64,000 nt of DNA from Pycnopodia helianthoides (lineage: Eukaryota > Echinodermata > Asteroidea > Forcipulatida > Asteriidae), in contig CM063246.1 in the NCBI GenBank assembly GCA_032158295.1, positions 16,403,168-16,467,167 of the forward strand, in the 5' to 3' direction. The notes under the pieces are model-generated. The model was given only the letters and a program-made list of their open reading frames with translations, made no database searches and had not been told where the DNA came from. Shown piece by piece: positions 23,024 through 33,790 of the stretch. Position 1 is the stretch's first letter. Every line of letters begins with the position of its first letter. A program made the translations under genes and the position numbers.

Positions 23024-23094
23024 GGCTAGATAGCTCAGTTGGTAGAGCGCCGGTATGTTAATCCGGAGGTCTTGGTTCAAATCCCGCTCTAGTC
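23024..23094 (+). tRNA. tRNA-like sequence, anticodon GTT, direct unit 1
   Basis: Same as the other units but with one base missing before the T stem (71 nt). Acceptor, D and anticodon arms are kept; the loop is ATGTTAA. Confidence 0.5.
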
Positions 23095-23339
23095 AATTTT
23101 TCTTTGTTCAACCCCATACTATTTGAAATTTACCCAGTCAGTTTCCCTTGTGGTTTATTACTTGACATTTAAATTTAAAAAAGTCGCATCCCCTCAAGGT
23201 GATCCCGTGGCTGCTGCTTCCCAGGTTGTATCGTAAACTTGGGTGTGATCCCTGGCTACACGGCAGTTAACGGTTGTATGGCTTCTGACTGGCACCCCCG
23301 AACAAAGATATTGACAAAATAGGGAGACCGCCAATATAG

Positions 23340-23411
23340 GGCTAGATAGCTCAGTTGGTAGAGCGCCGGTATGTTAATCCGGAGGTCGTTGGTTCAAATC
23401 CCGCTCTAGTC
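23340..23411 (+). tRNA. tRNA-like sequence, anticodon GTT, direct unit 2
   Basis: 72 nt cloverleaf: acceptor GGCTAGA/TCTAGTC pairs fully, D stem perfect, anticodon stem CCGG/CCGG plus one T-T mismatch, loop ATGTTAA (GTT, Asn), T stem with one mismatch. The body is closer to tRNA-Lys by eye, so GTT may be a mutated anticodon. Confidence 0.55.
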
Positions 23412-23656
23412 AATTTTTCTTTGTTCAACCCCATACTATTTGAAATTTACCCAGTCAGTTTCCCTTGTGGTTTATTACTTGACATTTAAATTTAAAAAAG
23501 TCGCATCCCCTCAAGGTGATCCCGTGGCTGCTGCTTCCCAGGTTGTATCGTAAACTTGGGTGTGATCCCTGGCTACACGGCAGTTAACAGTTGTATGGCT
23601 TCTGACTGGCACCCCCGAACAAAGATATTGACAAAATAGGGAGACTGCCAATATAG

Positions 23657-23728
23657 GGCTAGATAGCTCAGTTGGTAGAGCGCCGGTACGTTAATCCGGA
23701 GGTCGTTGGTTCAAATCCCGCTCTAGTC
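23657..23728 (+). tRNA. tRNA-like sequence, anticodon GTT, direct unit 3
   Basis: 72 nt, identical to unit 2 except that the anticodon loop is ACGTTAA (C33), which would be unusual in a decoding tRNA. Confidence 0.5.
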
Positions 23729-23973
23729 AATTTTTCTTTGTTCAACCCCATACTATTTGAAATTTACCCAGTCAGTTTCCCTTGTGGTTTATTACTTGAC
23801 ATTTAAATTTAAAAAAGTCGCATCCCCTCAAGGTGATCCCGTGGCTGCTGCTTCCCAGGTTGTATCGTAAACTTGGGTGTGATCCCTGGCTACACGGCAG
23901 TTAACGGTTGTATGGCTTCTGACTGGCACCCCCGAACAAAGATATTGACAAAATAGGGAGACTGCCAATATAG

Positions 23974-24045
23974 GGCTAGATAGCTCAGTTGGTAGAGCGC
24001 CGGTATGTTAATCCGGAGGTCGTTGGTTCAAATCCCGCTCTAGTC
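23974..24045 (+). tRNA. tRNA-like sequence, anticodon GTT, direct unit 4
   Basis: 72 nt with loop ATGTTAA, as in unit 2. The downstream body matches the SINE tail until about 24117. Confidence 0.55.
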
Positions 24046-24117
24046 AATTTTTCTTTGTTCAACCCCATACTATTTGAAATTTACCCAGTCAGTTTCCCTT
24101 GTGGTTTATTACTTGAC

Positions 24118-24285
24118 ACAAAGAAAAATAGTGAGCCAAACCCTTTTTTTTTTCATTATACAATCTTCAAAACTGACACTATTTTATTGTAATTTTAAAT
24201 GTCAAAAAGTGAAAAATCAGAACTTCAAAAGTCAACTTGTGAAAGTCAGAGATTTTCAAAAGTCAGTTGAAAAAATCTCATCCCT
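24118..24285. mobile_element. Fragment of the CAGGGATGAG-ended transposon family
   Basis: Ends AAAATCTCATCCCTG, matching the right terminal repeat of the element at 8966-10575, and has AAAAGTCA-type subterminal repeats. The left end was not found; the fragment begins where the SINE array stops. Confidence 0.55.
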
Positions 24286-24396
24286 GCAGTATGCCTGTCA
24301 ATTTTTTCAAAGGACTTGGGGAAGCACTGACACACACTGGGGTATGGGCAAAACACGGACAATATAATTTATTAATTAGTAAAACAATCAACTTAC

Positions 24397-24563
24397 TTTT
24401 GTCCTTCGTGAACTATTACGGGTTCAGAGTCCAAGAAAGGGATGCATTTAACCTCAAGCAAGGCATGATAGAGAGGATGTGTTAAAAAATCTCCAATCCA
24501 CTTGGCAATCATTATTGCTACCATAATTGGAAGCAGAAACTGAATATCATTTGTGATCTCCAT
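24397..24563 (-). CDS. CLC exchanger exon 10: last helix and linker to CBS1
   Basis: 167 nt, residues 459-513. It starts MEITNDIQFLLPIM, continues with AKWIGD, and ends in the linker to the first CBS domain (CIPFLDSEP). The acceptor is TTTCAG and the donor GTAAGT. Phase 2 at the end matches the next exon. Confidence 0.95.
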
Positions 24564-25379
24564 CTGAAATGTAATAAATAAACTTTTGACATGATTATCA
24601 CAAGAATAATAATATTAACAATTTAGTTGATCGAGTAATTGCGTTGGGAATAAAGAATGGAGATTTCAGAGCACTGCAAGAAAACACAGGTTACTGGTGT
24701 AGAATTAAACCACTGACGTCCGCCATCTATTATTATTAAGGGCGCCCTGTTGTCTGTGCACACACAGTTTGATTCTGTCTCAAGTTCTGTTCTGTTTATG
24801 TACATTTTCAACGGATTTTTGTTAATTTGTTGATAATTTGTACCAACAACATGCAAACAAACATTGATGAATAAGTCCAGGTTCTGGTCTTATGACGTCA
24901 CTACTTGATAAAGCACCCTCCATTAAAATGTTTAAAATCCATAGTAAAAGTAATACCTTCTGAACCACATGACATAAACTCCTCATATTTGTGGTTTCTT
25001 CTAGCTCATATCCCAAGTGATTTATCTACATGACCCAGCTTGACCTCAACTTCTGGTCCAAATAGGAAGTTCACAAAAAATGTTTGTACACAACTTTGAA
25101 ATGATGGTTCTGCACCAAATGTGAATGGTTTGGATGCCCTTGTCTTTGTATGTTACATTAGTGTGGTGCAAATTTATGTTCTTTTGTTTTGCACAAAAGA
25201 CATTGTATATAACCGTGGGTACTGACTAATGTTCCTCACTTTAGGCTCATGCACATATGCTGAACATTGCTATACCCTGTTCTTTTCTTCATTTATCCAA
25301 CTTAAAATTTGCTGATAGACAATGTTGAAAGATGAGGGATGTGCATCTGATACAATAAACATTTTGAAAAGTTCAAACA
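24564..25379. other. Intron sequence, nothing recognised
   Basis: AT-rich intron. No motif or repeat signature identified. Confidence 0.45.
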
Positions 25380-25800
25380 CTATTTTGACGAAAGGTTTGA
25401 TGCAATTTCAGCGCAAAAACAAGGGCCCATTTCCATAAGAGAACATAGTAAGAAACTTGAAGTGAGGGGGCTAACCAACATCAAGCAGTTTGAATTCTGC
25501 AGAAAGGTAGACTTTGCTCTGGAAAAAGCAAAGTTGGCTTTGATCAACAAATCTAATCTTGACTTCAAGAGGCCGAGGAGTTGAAAATTTAATGCAAAAA
25601 GAAGATCTGCATCACCAACGGAAGCCAAGGCTGGTTGGGTGACGGTCTCAAAACTGGAAGAAAGGCACAAAACACCTATCTGCAGAGCAGCAAAAGACCA
25701 TCAAAATCGCAGAGGAAGAGGAACGGAAGGACCAAGACAGCTGAAAACGCAAGAAACAAGATTTGTTGTTCTTTGTGTCATTTACTGTTCTGGCCTATTA
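25380..25800 (+). pseudogene. Gag-like ORF relic of a retroelement
   Basis: The plus frames give IREHSKKLEVRG, then QFEFCRKVDFALEKAK, then a GWVTVSKLEE block. This resembles the coiled ORF1/gag segment ('QQFDFC...GWATV') that I recognise from repeated invertebrate retroelement proteins. It has a stop at about 25580 and a frameshift. Family assignment is tentative. Confidence 0.5.
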
Positions 25801-26049
25801 AACCAAACTGTTTTTCATGTACAGAAGTGAAGCGAAGTAGAGTCATAACATGTTTACACAGCTCCCTATAGCAGCAAGTATAAATACAAATGTTATCCCC
25901 AAATGATATGACTTTAAAAATGCTTGTATAAAGATCTGAACAAGTTTGACATTTATTTAGTTTAAATCTTTGGACATAAGTACATATATACATTTAAAAT
26001 TGTCCGGGTCATGACAACAGTTTTAAAAACTGTCATCATAGATGTGTCA

Positions 26050-26790
26050 GACCCAATAAAAACTCTACCAACAAGATAAAGAAAAAGAAAAAGAAAGAAG
26101 AAAAAAAAGAAGAAAGTGAAACTAACGTAACTTATGGAGACAGAATAAAAAGACGAATAGAGCCACTATCTAAGTTGTTTCTGTTTCTGGTTTCAGGAGC
26201 AAGATTAGAAAACACTTTTGGAAAATGAATTACGCCATTAATTGTATTTGAATTGATCTGTCCGAGCTTTACCATGATAAAATGTAAAGTACATCAAGAT
26301 GTCTGGAATTAACAATAAGTGAATTTAAAAAGCTACCCATGAAGTCATCAGACAGTTGGACAAGTAGTTTGGTAATAAAATACATGTTTGAATAATCCCT
26401 TCTATTTGTTAGGTTCATAAGTCGCAGTGTTCTGATATGGTCCTCATATGATTGTTCCTAGCTCTTCAGGGTGATGATTTTAGTTATGATATGTGTTTCT
26501 TAATAAAACCCACCGGAAAACAGAATACTAAGATGCGTAAAATCAAAGTCTTATACAGCTGGAGTGAAACACCAGCCTCAACCCACCCGCAATTACATGA
26601 ACGAGGCCAATCTGTCTGTTGCACTTCAACAGGATAAAGTTACTTTGAAAGGTGATTCCAAGAAGTTTTAGCGAATTTACACACACCAGTGAGGAGCTAT
26701 CAAGCTCATACAAGCTACAGGGAACTTTCATCAGGTGCTCCAACACTTCCAAATGCATCGTCTGTAGACAACACATCAGGAATCAGATTC
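26050..26790 (-). pseudogene. Decayed LINE C-terminal region
   Basis: The minus strand has LKLLGITFQSNF, then in another frame IRTLRLMNLTNRRDY, then KLGQINSNTINGVIHFP. These fit the end of a LINE pol, with stops and frameshifts throughout. Confidence 0.5.
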
Positions 26791-26812
26791 TTTCAACAGC
26801 CATGCCGAGGAC

Positions 26813-27030
26813 ATGAAAGCTGTTGAAGCCTACTTCCAAAAGTGGCATCTGATTTTCAGTGTTGGGAAGACTGCTGCCTCAGCTTTCCACCTAAACAACA
26901 GACAATTAGACGTCTATTGGCTCTGGTATACGCGCCGGCTGAAAACTGTGCCCCAGTCTGGAATGCAAGCTCGCATACACCGAAGCCGGACGCCTCCATA
27001 AGACTAGTCAGCGAGAAAGTTAAATCAAAA
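26813..27030 (+). pseudogene. LINE fragment with internal deletion
   Basis: YFQKWHLIFSVGKTAASAFH then HLNNRQLD joins directly to LALVYAPAENCAPVWNASSH in a shifted frame. The region normally between these blocks in such LINEs is missing. Orientation is opposite to the neighbouring fragment. Confidence 0.7.
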
Positions 27031-27825
27031 CCCATATCCAGTGTTCCAGTTCTTGCTAATAGCATATCACCACCTCACAATCGACATGAAGCACTCACTG
27101 ATCTTTTTATTGTTATTATTAAAGAGAATAATGAAATACTTATAGGTCACGTTTTGTTCTATTTTTTACAGCCGTCACCAACACACTCCTTTTAAAAATG
27201 CTTTTAATGCTCTAATGTGAAGTGTAGGCCTTTTTTCATTTTTCTTTCATCTACATGTTAGGGTATCTGTTTGCATCTAGTAAAAAGGGGAGGTTTGTAT
27301 CCCTGTTATTTTTGTCTTTATTACATTTACTTTTGGAAGGATTTGAGTATAATAAAGCTGTCTGTGTCTGAGATGGGCATTAATGATAATTACGTTTAGC
27401 ACTTTTGTAATTTCAATGTGTTTTCATTGAGTAGTATTACCCCAATTGGCCCAGATTCTAACACCAGTGGGGTTCACAAGTGTTGGATATAATGCCCCAA
27501 ATCAGCACATGATTTTTTTTTCTACAGGCAGGTACATCTCTCAATTTTGCTTGAGCTCACAAAATCTAAACAGTAAATGAAGTGGCCTTATAGTGCCCCC
27601 AAAATCCAATCGTGTCCAGGGATAGTGCTACATGCATAACTACATACAGCACCCCCCTCCATATTTTGAAGATGGAAATATGAGTACTTAAGAAACTTTG
27701 TTACAGAGTAAACCAATAAAATTAATCTGTATTATTTGCTCAAAAAGTGAGGGGTGAGGGTAGCCCTAGGTAGGACTCTTCCTCTGTGCTGTACACAGAT
27801 ACAGAGTCCTAAATATTAAGGCCCG
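27031..27825. other. Intron sequence, nothing recognised
   Basis: No coding or repeat signature identified. Confidence 0.45.
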
Positions 27826-28390
27826 TTTCTGGGGCGGAAAAATTTCAAAGCTTCATATCTCAAATCTTACCTGCAAGACGCCACTTATTTCACCAGATTC
27901 ACATTCAATGGCAGCATACACTTTTCTGCGATGAGTTTTGGTCGTCATATATTCCTCACAAATCCGTCATTTTCGTGAAATAATGCAGCTCCCAACGTTA
28001 AGAAATTCCCCAAACTTTAAACACAGTTTATTAAGAAAAGCCACGACGCGTTTGCTGTGTTCGCGTGTGCACCGTATCCTGAGTGCACAGCGTTAACATG
28101 CAAACGCAACGCACGATATGCACGTCATGCGTCATCTTGCGTCTTACACGCGAATGTGCGCGTACGCACGGCAGACAACTGTGATCGTGAGAAAACGATC
28201 ACAACGGGAATTTCTTAACGTTGGGAGCTGCATTATTTCACGTAAATGACGGATTTGTGAGGAAAATATGACGACCAAAACCCACCGCAGAAAAGTGTAT
28301 GCTGCCATTGAGTGTGAATCTGGTGAAATAAGTGGCGTCTTGCAGGTAAGATTTGAGTTATGAAGCGTTGAAATTTTTCCGCCCCAGAAA
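27826..28390. mobile_element. 565-bp MITE with ~185-bp inverted arms
   Basis: Arms 27826-28010 and 28205-28390 are near-perfect reverse complements, starting TTTCTGGGGCGGAAA. The ~200-bp centre is CpG-rich (CGCGTGTGC, GTGCGCGTACG), unlike the surrounding AT-rich intron. No convincing target duplication was seen. Confidence 0.88.
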
Positions 28391-28961
28391 TGGTACCTGA
28401 TATCCAGGACGTCACTGTAGTGTAATACGAAAGTGAAAGGCCACCAGGGCTAGGGGTGAGGGCTAGTTTAGGTGTGCATTGCTTAAAGACGCTAGCTGGA
28501 AGGTGGTTATTTTTTTGGAGATGTTCAATTCAAGGAATTTCTTTTTGACCACTGATGGACGGAAGCTGATACTAAAGGTAGTGAAGAACAAGACTACATG
28601 TATTGCTTTTATTTCTGGCCAGAGAGCAAGTGCCTAGTTATTGCAAAAGGAAATTCTGCCATGCTGTCTTACGATTCCAGTGCCATGACACTCTGACACA
28701 CCATAGAATAAAGATCAGGGCTGTAGTAGTATTACAGTCTAAGAAATAATGTGTTAGTAGAAAAGACAAAAGCGAAAGAACAAGAGCTTTGTAAGTAAAG
28801 AATGTGGGTAACCCAACTGTTATAATCCGACTTCTGGCAAATTTAACATCCATATTGCTCCCATATCAATGTTAAAGTGGCAATCTTGACTTTATTTCTG
28901 TTTTTTTTATCCAAAATTTCTTTCAGCTGTACACTTACTAAATAGAGCTGACTGTACTTAC
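28391..28961. other. Intron sequence, nothing recognised
   Basis: No motif identified. Confidence 0.45.
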
Positions 28962-29142
28962 CATGATAACAGTAAGAGACATGGTCAATCTTGATACACC
29001 TCCAAAAAAAGATGCTGCACCAATTAATGCAAAGGCCCCTGGGTCCATCCAAGCCCAATATGGATCTGTCTCAACAGTCTTCACTCCAAACATAGAGACC
29101 AGAATCACACCTATAATGCGACCATAGAGAGCTCCAATGAAT
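28962..29142 (-). CDS. CLC exchanger exon 9: subunit-interface helices
   Basis: 181 nt, residues 399-458. Strong CLC signature: ALYGRIIG, then PGAFALIGAASFFGGVSRLT, then SLTVIM. In known structures these helices form part of the dimer interface and inner pore. The acceptor is TGACAG, the donor GTAAGT, and it ends in phase 0. Confidence 0.95.
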
Positions 29143-29657
29143 CTGTCAGAGACAAAATTGCAAGACTGTTAATTAATGTTGTTATTTTAATTTATATTAT
29201 TAATATGTCAATGGAAACAAACAAAGAAGTGTGAAGCTGAAGGCCAAAAGATTTGTGTGAGAAACAGGATCCTCTTAGATTTGGGAAACCTGTGTCTGTG
29301 GATGCTCCTTGTGAAAAAGAAAAGCCAAAGTTTGAACTGGTGTTTTACTAATGTTCGTGATAAAAGAATTATGAAGTGTCATTATACCAACACCACAATG
29401 ACCCCTGTTTGTGGTAATGTATCACATGAATGGGACCTGGCAAGCCTCTGCGTGGAAGAATTGTTGCGTCTTGTACAGCGGTACTGCGCCTTTGAGCACC
29501 TTACACGTAGGAAATAATGTTGGCATTCTCCCTATTATGTAACATTTAGTACTTGGACAATTTACAGAAATTAGCAATTTGTTTCATCATCTTTGAGTGC
29601 TTCTATTTTGATAAAGAGTTGGTAATAAAAAAGATTAAAAGAAAAAGAACTACTCAC
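29143..29657. other. Short intron between exons 8 and 9
   Basis: An 86-codon plus-strand ORF at 29257-29517 was examined and has no recognisable motif. Otherwise unremarkable. Confidence 0.5.
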
Positions 29658-29829
29658 AACATTGGTACAACAAGACCAGCTGAGATGTGTGGGCCACATG
29701 ACCAGCAGGCCATTGAAAAATATAAGAGCAGTACAGAAACAAGTGGAATGTAGTTGAATTCCCAGTGTGTTCCCCTTGAAAAGAGATGTTGGATGGCTTC
29801 CTCGCCAGAAAGAAATAGCAAGGAGGCAA
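29658..29829 (-). CDS. CLC exchanger exon 8: GxFxP-equivalent region
   Basis: 172 nt, residues 342-397 with a split codon at each end. It encodes LLFLSGEEAIQHLFSRG, a membrane segment, then ISAGLVVPM. The GLVVP stretch (392-396) sits where CLC proteins have GxFxP, with valine replacing the usual phenylalanine. The acceptor tract is T-rich and ends TTGCAG; the donor is GTGAGT. Confidence 0.94.
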
Positions 29830-29934
29830 CTGCAAAAAAAGAAAAAAGAAATAAAATAATAACAATAGAAATTATAATAATAACAATAACAAGTAATAAA
29901 ACCACAACTTTACATTACAGACCGAGTAAATTTT

Positions 29935-30237
29935 AATATAACTTGGGGTTGAACAAAGACAAGTTTACTAGAGTGGGACTTGAACCTGCAACCTCCAGGT
30001 TAACGTGCCGGCGCTATACCAACTGAGCTAGGGGGTGCCAGTTAGAAGCCTTTCAACCTGTGACTGCTGTATAGCCAGGGATCAAGCCCAAGTTTACGAG
30101 TCAGCCTGGGAAGCATGAGCAGAGTGATCACTTATAGGGGATGCGTCTTTTTAAGTCAAATATCAAAAACACAAAGAAAACTGACTGGGTGAATGTTTAT
30201 AAAAAAATTGGGTTGAACAATGAAAATGTTTTGTTTA
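29935..30237 (-). mobile_element. Old tRNA-SINE array, left part
   Basis: A minus-strand unit with a tRNA-like block (CCAGGTTAACGTGCCGGCGC), centre and the start of the next unit, diverged from the young array. It breaks at about 30237 where a LINE begins; the next unit resumes at about 30985. Confidence 0.82.
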
Positions 30238-30984
30238 TTTATTCCTTATCTTTTATCAGGGTAACCCATTCACAAACAATGTGGTCTCCCACGGAGCCCT
30301 GAGTATTCAAAATTTATGAAAATATAAATACACAAAAACAAGTACCGGTATTTCTAAACAACAAAACATGTAAAAGAAAATAAGCAAAACAACAACACAA
30401 AGTGAACCGAAAAAGAAAGCAGAAATCGGTGAATAAACCTACAGCATATTATAAATCAACTTAACACGTTAGCTTTAAGCAGGAATTTAAAAGAAGCAAT
30501 TGTAGAGGCAGATCTAGTAGTTTTACTTAAGCTGTTCCAGGCAGTAATCCCAGTGACAAGCGAACTTCGTTTTAAGCACTCAGTTTTATATTTGGGCTTG
30601 TCTAGTTGTGTAATGATGCACATTAGATACCTTGACAGCATCTTCTGAGAGGTAAAGGGGGCAAGATTGTTGGTACATTTGTACATAAGCACTGCTCGCA
30701 GATACATAAACCGCTTTTGTAAAGGCATCCAGCCTAATGTATTAAATAAGTCACTGGACGGAGTATCATACCCATTACTTAGAATCAATCTGGCAGCCAC
30801 TTTTGTAGTTTGAACAGCTTTTCTGTGTGCATGTGAAACCTTTCAGACCAGATTTGTGAGCAATAATCAAAGTGGGGTAAAGTAAATGCATTATAAAGCA
30901 ATTTGATAGAGCCAGCTGGAATATATGGTCTCTCACACAGCGAAGCATACCCAACTTGTAGCTTGTACAGTACTCAAAATAAGT
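30238..30984 (-). pseudogene. LINE 3' end inserted in the SINE array
   Basis: The minus strand encodes AARLILSNGYDTPSSDLFN, LGWMPLQKRFMYLRAVLMYK, then TAWNSLSKTTRSASTIASFK, the C-terminus of a CR1/L2-like LINE. It is followed by a 3' UTR with a GGGCTCCGTGGGAGACCACA stretch and an AT-rich end at 30238. Confidence 0.87.
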
Positions 30985-31335
30985 AAACAATAGCAGGACT
31001 TAAACCTGAAACCTCCGGATTATCAACTGAGCTTTCTAGCCCTATGTTGGCAGTCTTCCTATTTTGTCAATATTTTTGCTAGAGGGTGCGAGTCAGAAGC
31101 CATTCAACCTGAAACTGCCTTAAGCCCAGTTCATACTTCACGCGAAAGGGAATGCAAAGCAAGTTTTGGTGACACAAGAATCAGTCCGCGCTGTTTTTTT
31201 TACAATTGTGACGCCAGTAAAATTTGCTTCATTTCAAATATCAAGCTATAAACCACAAGGGAAACTGACTGGGTAAATGTTAAATAACTTTAGGTTGAAC
31301 AAGGAAAAATTTACTACAGCGGGACATTTTAACAT
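30985..31335 (-). mobile_element. Old tRNA-SINE array, right part
   Basis: Resumes with AGCAGGACTTAAACCTG (box B complement), a deleted tRNA block, the centre, then the next unit's tail (AAACCACAAGGGAAACTGAC) up to ACTACAGCGGGA, where unknown sequence interrupts. Confidence 0.8.
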
Positions 31336-31439
31336 TTATTTTGCAAGCGGATGGCTGGACAGACAGACAATATCATCAAAATAGACTAATCAATATTGTC
31401 ATTACCATGTTTGTTCTTTAAAAAATTTCCGTTTTGGAA

Positions 31440-33060
31440 GTAGGATTAGGAATTAGAAAATGTGTGCATCCATACTGAATAAGCGATCGAACACAACTCC
31501 GAAATTGCGAGCACTGTTGGAGACAGACAACTCTTGATCAATGACGGTGAGATGTGGTGAGATGAAATTTGCATGGTCATATTGAGATCCAAGAACGAGA
31601 AACTGAGTTTTGCCAGGATTAAAATGCAGAAAGTTTTGACACATCCAGGACTGGAAAAGATTAATGCAGCTGTGTATCTGGTTAAATAATGTTGCAGTGT
31701 CGGCACCAGGTGAAAAGGACAAGTAAAGCTGGTGTCATCAGCGTAGAAGTGGAACTGGATGTTATGATGTCTGGCCATATCACCCAATAGTAGTGTATAT
31801 ACAATGTTTATACTCAAACACAATTTGCTAACAGACACCATTCTGAGATTTCGGTCACAGCTTTAAGCTGGGTTTATTGCCTGTCGAAAAATTGTAATAA
31901 TAATAGAATTTGGCAAGGAGCCGGACGCCGAACACAGGGCAAACCAACTAAACAGACAATGGAACTGATGCTGGGAGAAAACAACATTGACAGCTGCTTC
32001 ACCATCCATGCAGGGACCGGATCAAGATGGCAAGTTGTGGTAGGAGATTTGGCAATGACGCAAGCTACATCCTCAACAGAAACAGAATCGAATGAAGTCA
32101 AACTGGCAGAAGCATTGGAAGATTGATCCAAAGAGTCAGCTATGACAGCATGATGAATCAATGAATCCCGAAGTCTCTTAATCTTGTCAGCAAAGAAGAA
32201 ACTGAAACTCTTTGCTAGATCCATGTTGCCAGCACTGGGTGGCAAAGCAGCAGTTGTTGAAATACCGAGGAGGCTCTTGACAGTCTTAAACATTTGAATA
32301 GGATTGGACAAACATTCCATGATTTTGGAATTCATGTACTTGGTCTTGGCATCACTGGTCATTGTTTCAAAGTGTTACATTTTGCAACAAAGATGACACG
32401 ATCTTCACGAGAGTGTGTTACACGCCAACGCCTCTCAGCACGCCTCACAACACGTTTGGGTGTCAAGGATCTCTTGGACCTTGGTGTTGCAGAAATGGAC
32501 TTGCTTAGATGCAGATTGTACAGTGTCTAATGTGGAGAGAGCGGTGCGTATATCCTCAGCAAGTAATTCAGTGTTGATTGCAATGAAACAATGAGTGAAG
32601 CCTAGACACAGAGTGGCATACATATCCAGGGGGTGTCATAGCATTTAGTGTCACACGATTGCTTGCAGACACGCAAGTTTCGGTAACGATGAAAACATCA
32701 AGGCAGTTATTGAGAATAAAAGTTTCGAGAAGGTCAGACTTGTTACATACATACTGGGCATTCAACAGAACAAACTTAAGAGATTGTCGGTGACCAGCTA
32801 GTGGAACATTTTGGAGACAGCACTGTCTAGGAATGTAGGTATTTTTCCTTTTGTACTTAGCAATTGGCACGCTTGGTGTAATCTTGACAGACAAAGGCCG
32901 CTGTCTGCTCTGCCCAGCACGAACACCTCTAGATGTAGCCGGAATTCTACTGATGCCAAGGGACCTAATGTGGTGCATCAGATGAGGTGAAATCATGCTG
33001 TTCCCTGGAACAATGTCCCTCAAGCCAAGAGGTCAGCTAAGTAGTACAAAGCTCCTTTGT
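31440..33060 (-). pseudogene. CR1-like LINE with endonuclease and RT remains
   Basis: In minus-strand order: an apurinic-type endonuclease start (LKFVLLNAQYVCNKSDLLET, VFIVTETCVSASNR), a large internal deletion, the pre-RT region (32362-31874: AKSFSFFFADKIKRLRDSLI, SPTTTCHLDPVPAWMVKQL), a second deletion, then FHFYADDTS and NPGKTQFLVLGSQ. Several frames and stops; not functional. Confidence 0.9.
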
Positions 33061-33790
33061 CCAGTTCACAACACTCCTTGACCAGCATGGCGACCAGTAG
33101 TAGTAGAAAGTCAGGTGAACAACAAAGAAAGACACTGCTGTTGTTCAATGAAAGAAACCAGTTCAATGTGCAAGGAGAGCTGTGTGGTAGCACCATTATT
33201 CAATAATGAGAAAAGATGATGTATAAAACATAAAATATCTTCAAAAAGCAAGAAGAATGGAAGTCAACAAAATTGCCTCAAGACGATCTATGACTAACAA
33301 TCAATCCAATGATAGTAAATAAACACTGAAAAGGTAAATGAATAGCGTGAAAAGATGATTTCAAAGTAGAGCACAAATATTCTACAGGCTGCCACGAAGG
33401 CGCACTCTATCAAATGACATAAAAAAGAATTAGGCAATTTGTCGTTTGTCTCACACACTACCTTCCTGTCAAAAATCACAACAATTTGCAAATTAATATA
33501 ATTATTACTGTTAAAATTTTCAGCAAGTTTCAGTACATAATAAGTAACAGTTTTGTAGTTACACCAATTAGTATAAACAACGTATCACTAGATTTACCGT
33601 TTTATGTTTCCACAAAGTGACCCACCAGGATACTACCACTTTACCCATCCAAACTCGTGTGAATGGCTTTTGCATTTTCACAAAGTGATCTATCTGTCGG
33701 ACATATTGAAGCAAAGTGTTTTTACGAAGTGACTTATCACAATACATGTCTCAATGTGCGTTGCTTTGTACACAGCGCTCCACGTCAGGC
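33061..33790. other. Intron sequence, nothing recognised
   Basis: No motif identified apart from short repeated TTTCACAAAGTGA phrases near 33610-33690. Confidence 0.45.

Larger units (their letters stand above)
22640..24117. repeat. tRNA-like SINE array: one inverted and four direct units, 317 bp period
   Basis: A ~215-bp arm (22640-22854, minus) faces an identical arm (22970-23179, plus) across a ~115-bp centre. Centre plus arm then repeats three more times from 23181, 23498 and 23815. Each arm carries a tRNA-like block with intact box A (TAGCTCAGTTGG) and box B (GGTTCAAATCC), then the shared tail CCCAGTCAGTTTCCCTTGTG. Units are almost identical, so amplification is recent. Related older copies occur at 29.9-31.3, 38.2 and 60.4 kb. 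Confidence 0.95.

Noticed and set aside
22729..24045. Five tRNA-Asn genes in tandem
   Set aside because: Two of five have C33, stems have mismatches, one lacks a base, and all are embedded in a repeat with dispersed decayed copies. More likely SINE heads; listed as tRNA-like with modest confidence.
29257..29517. 86-codon ORF as an alternative CLC exon
   Set aside because: It is on the opposite strand to the gene and has no CLC-like sequence.
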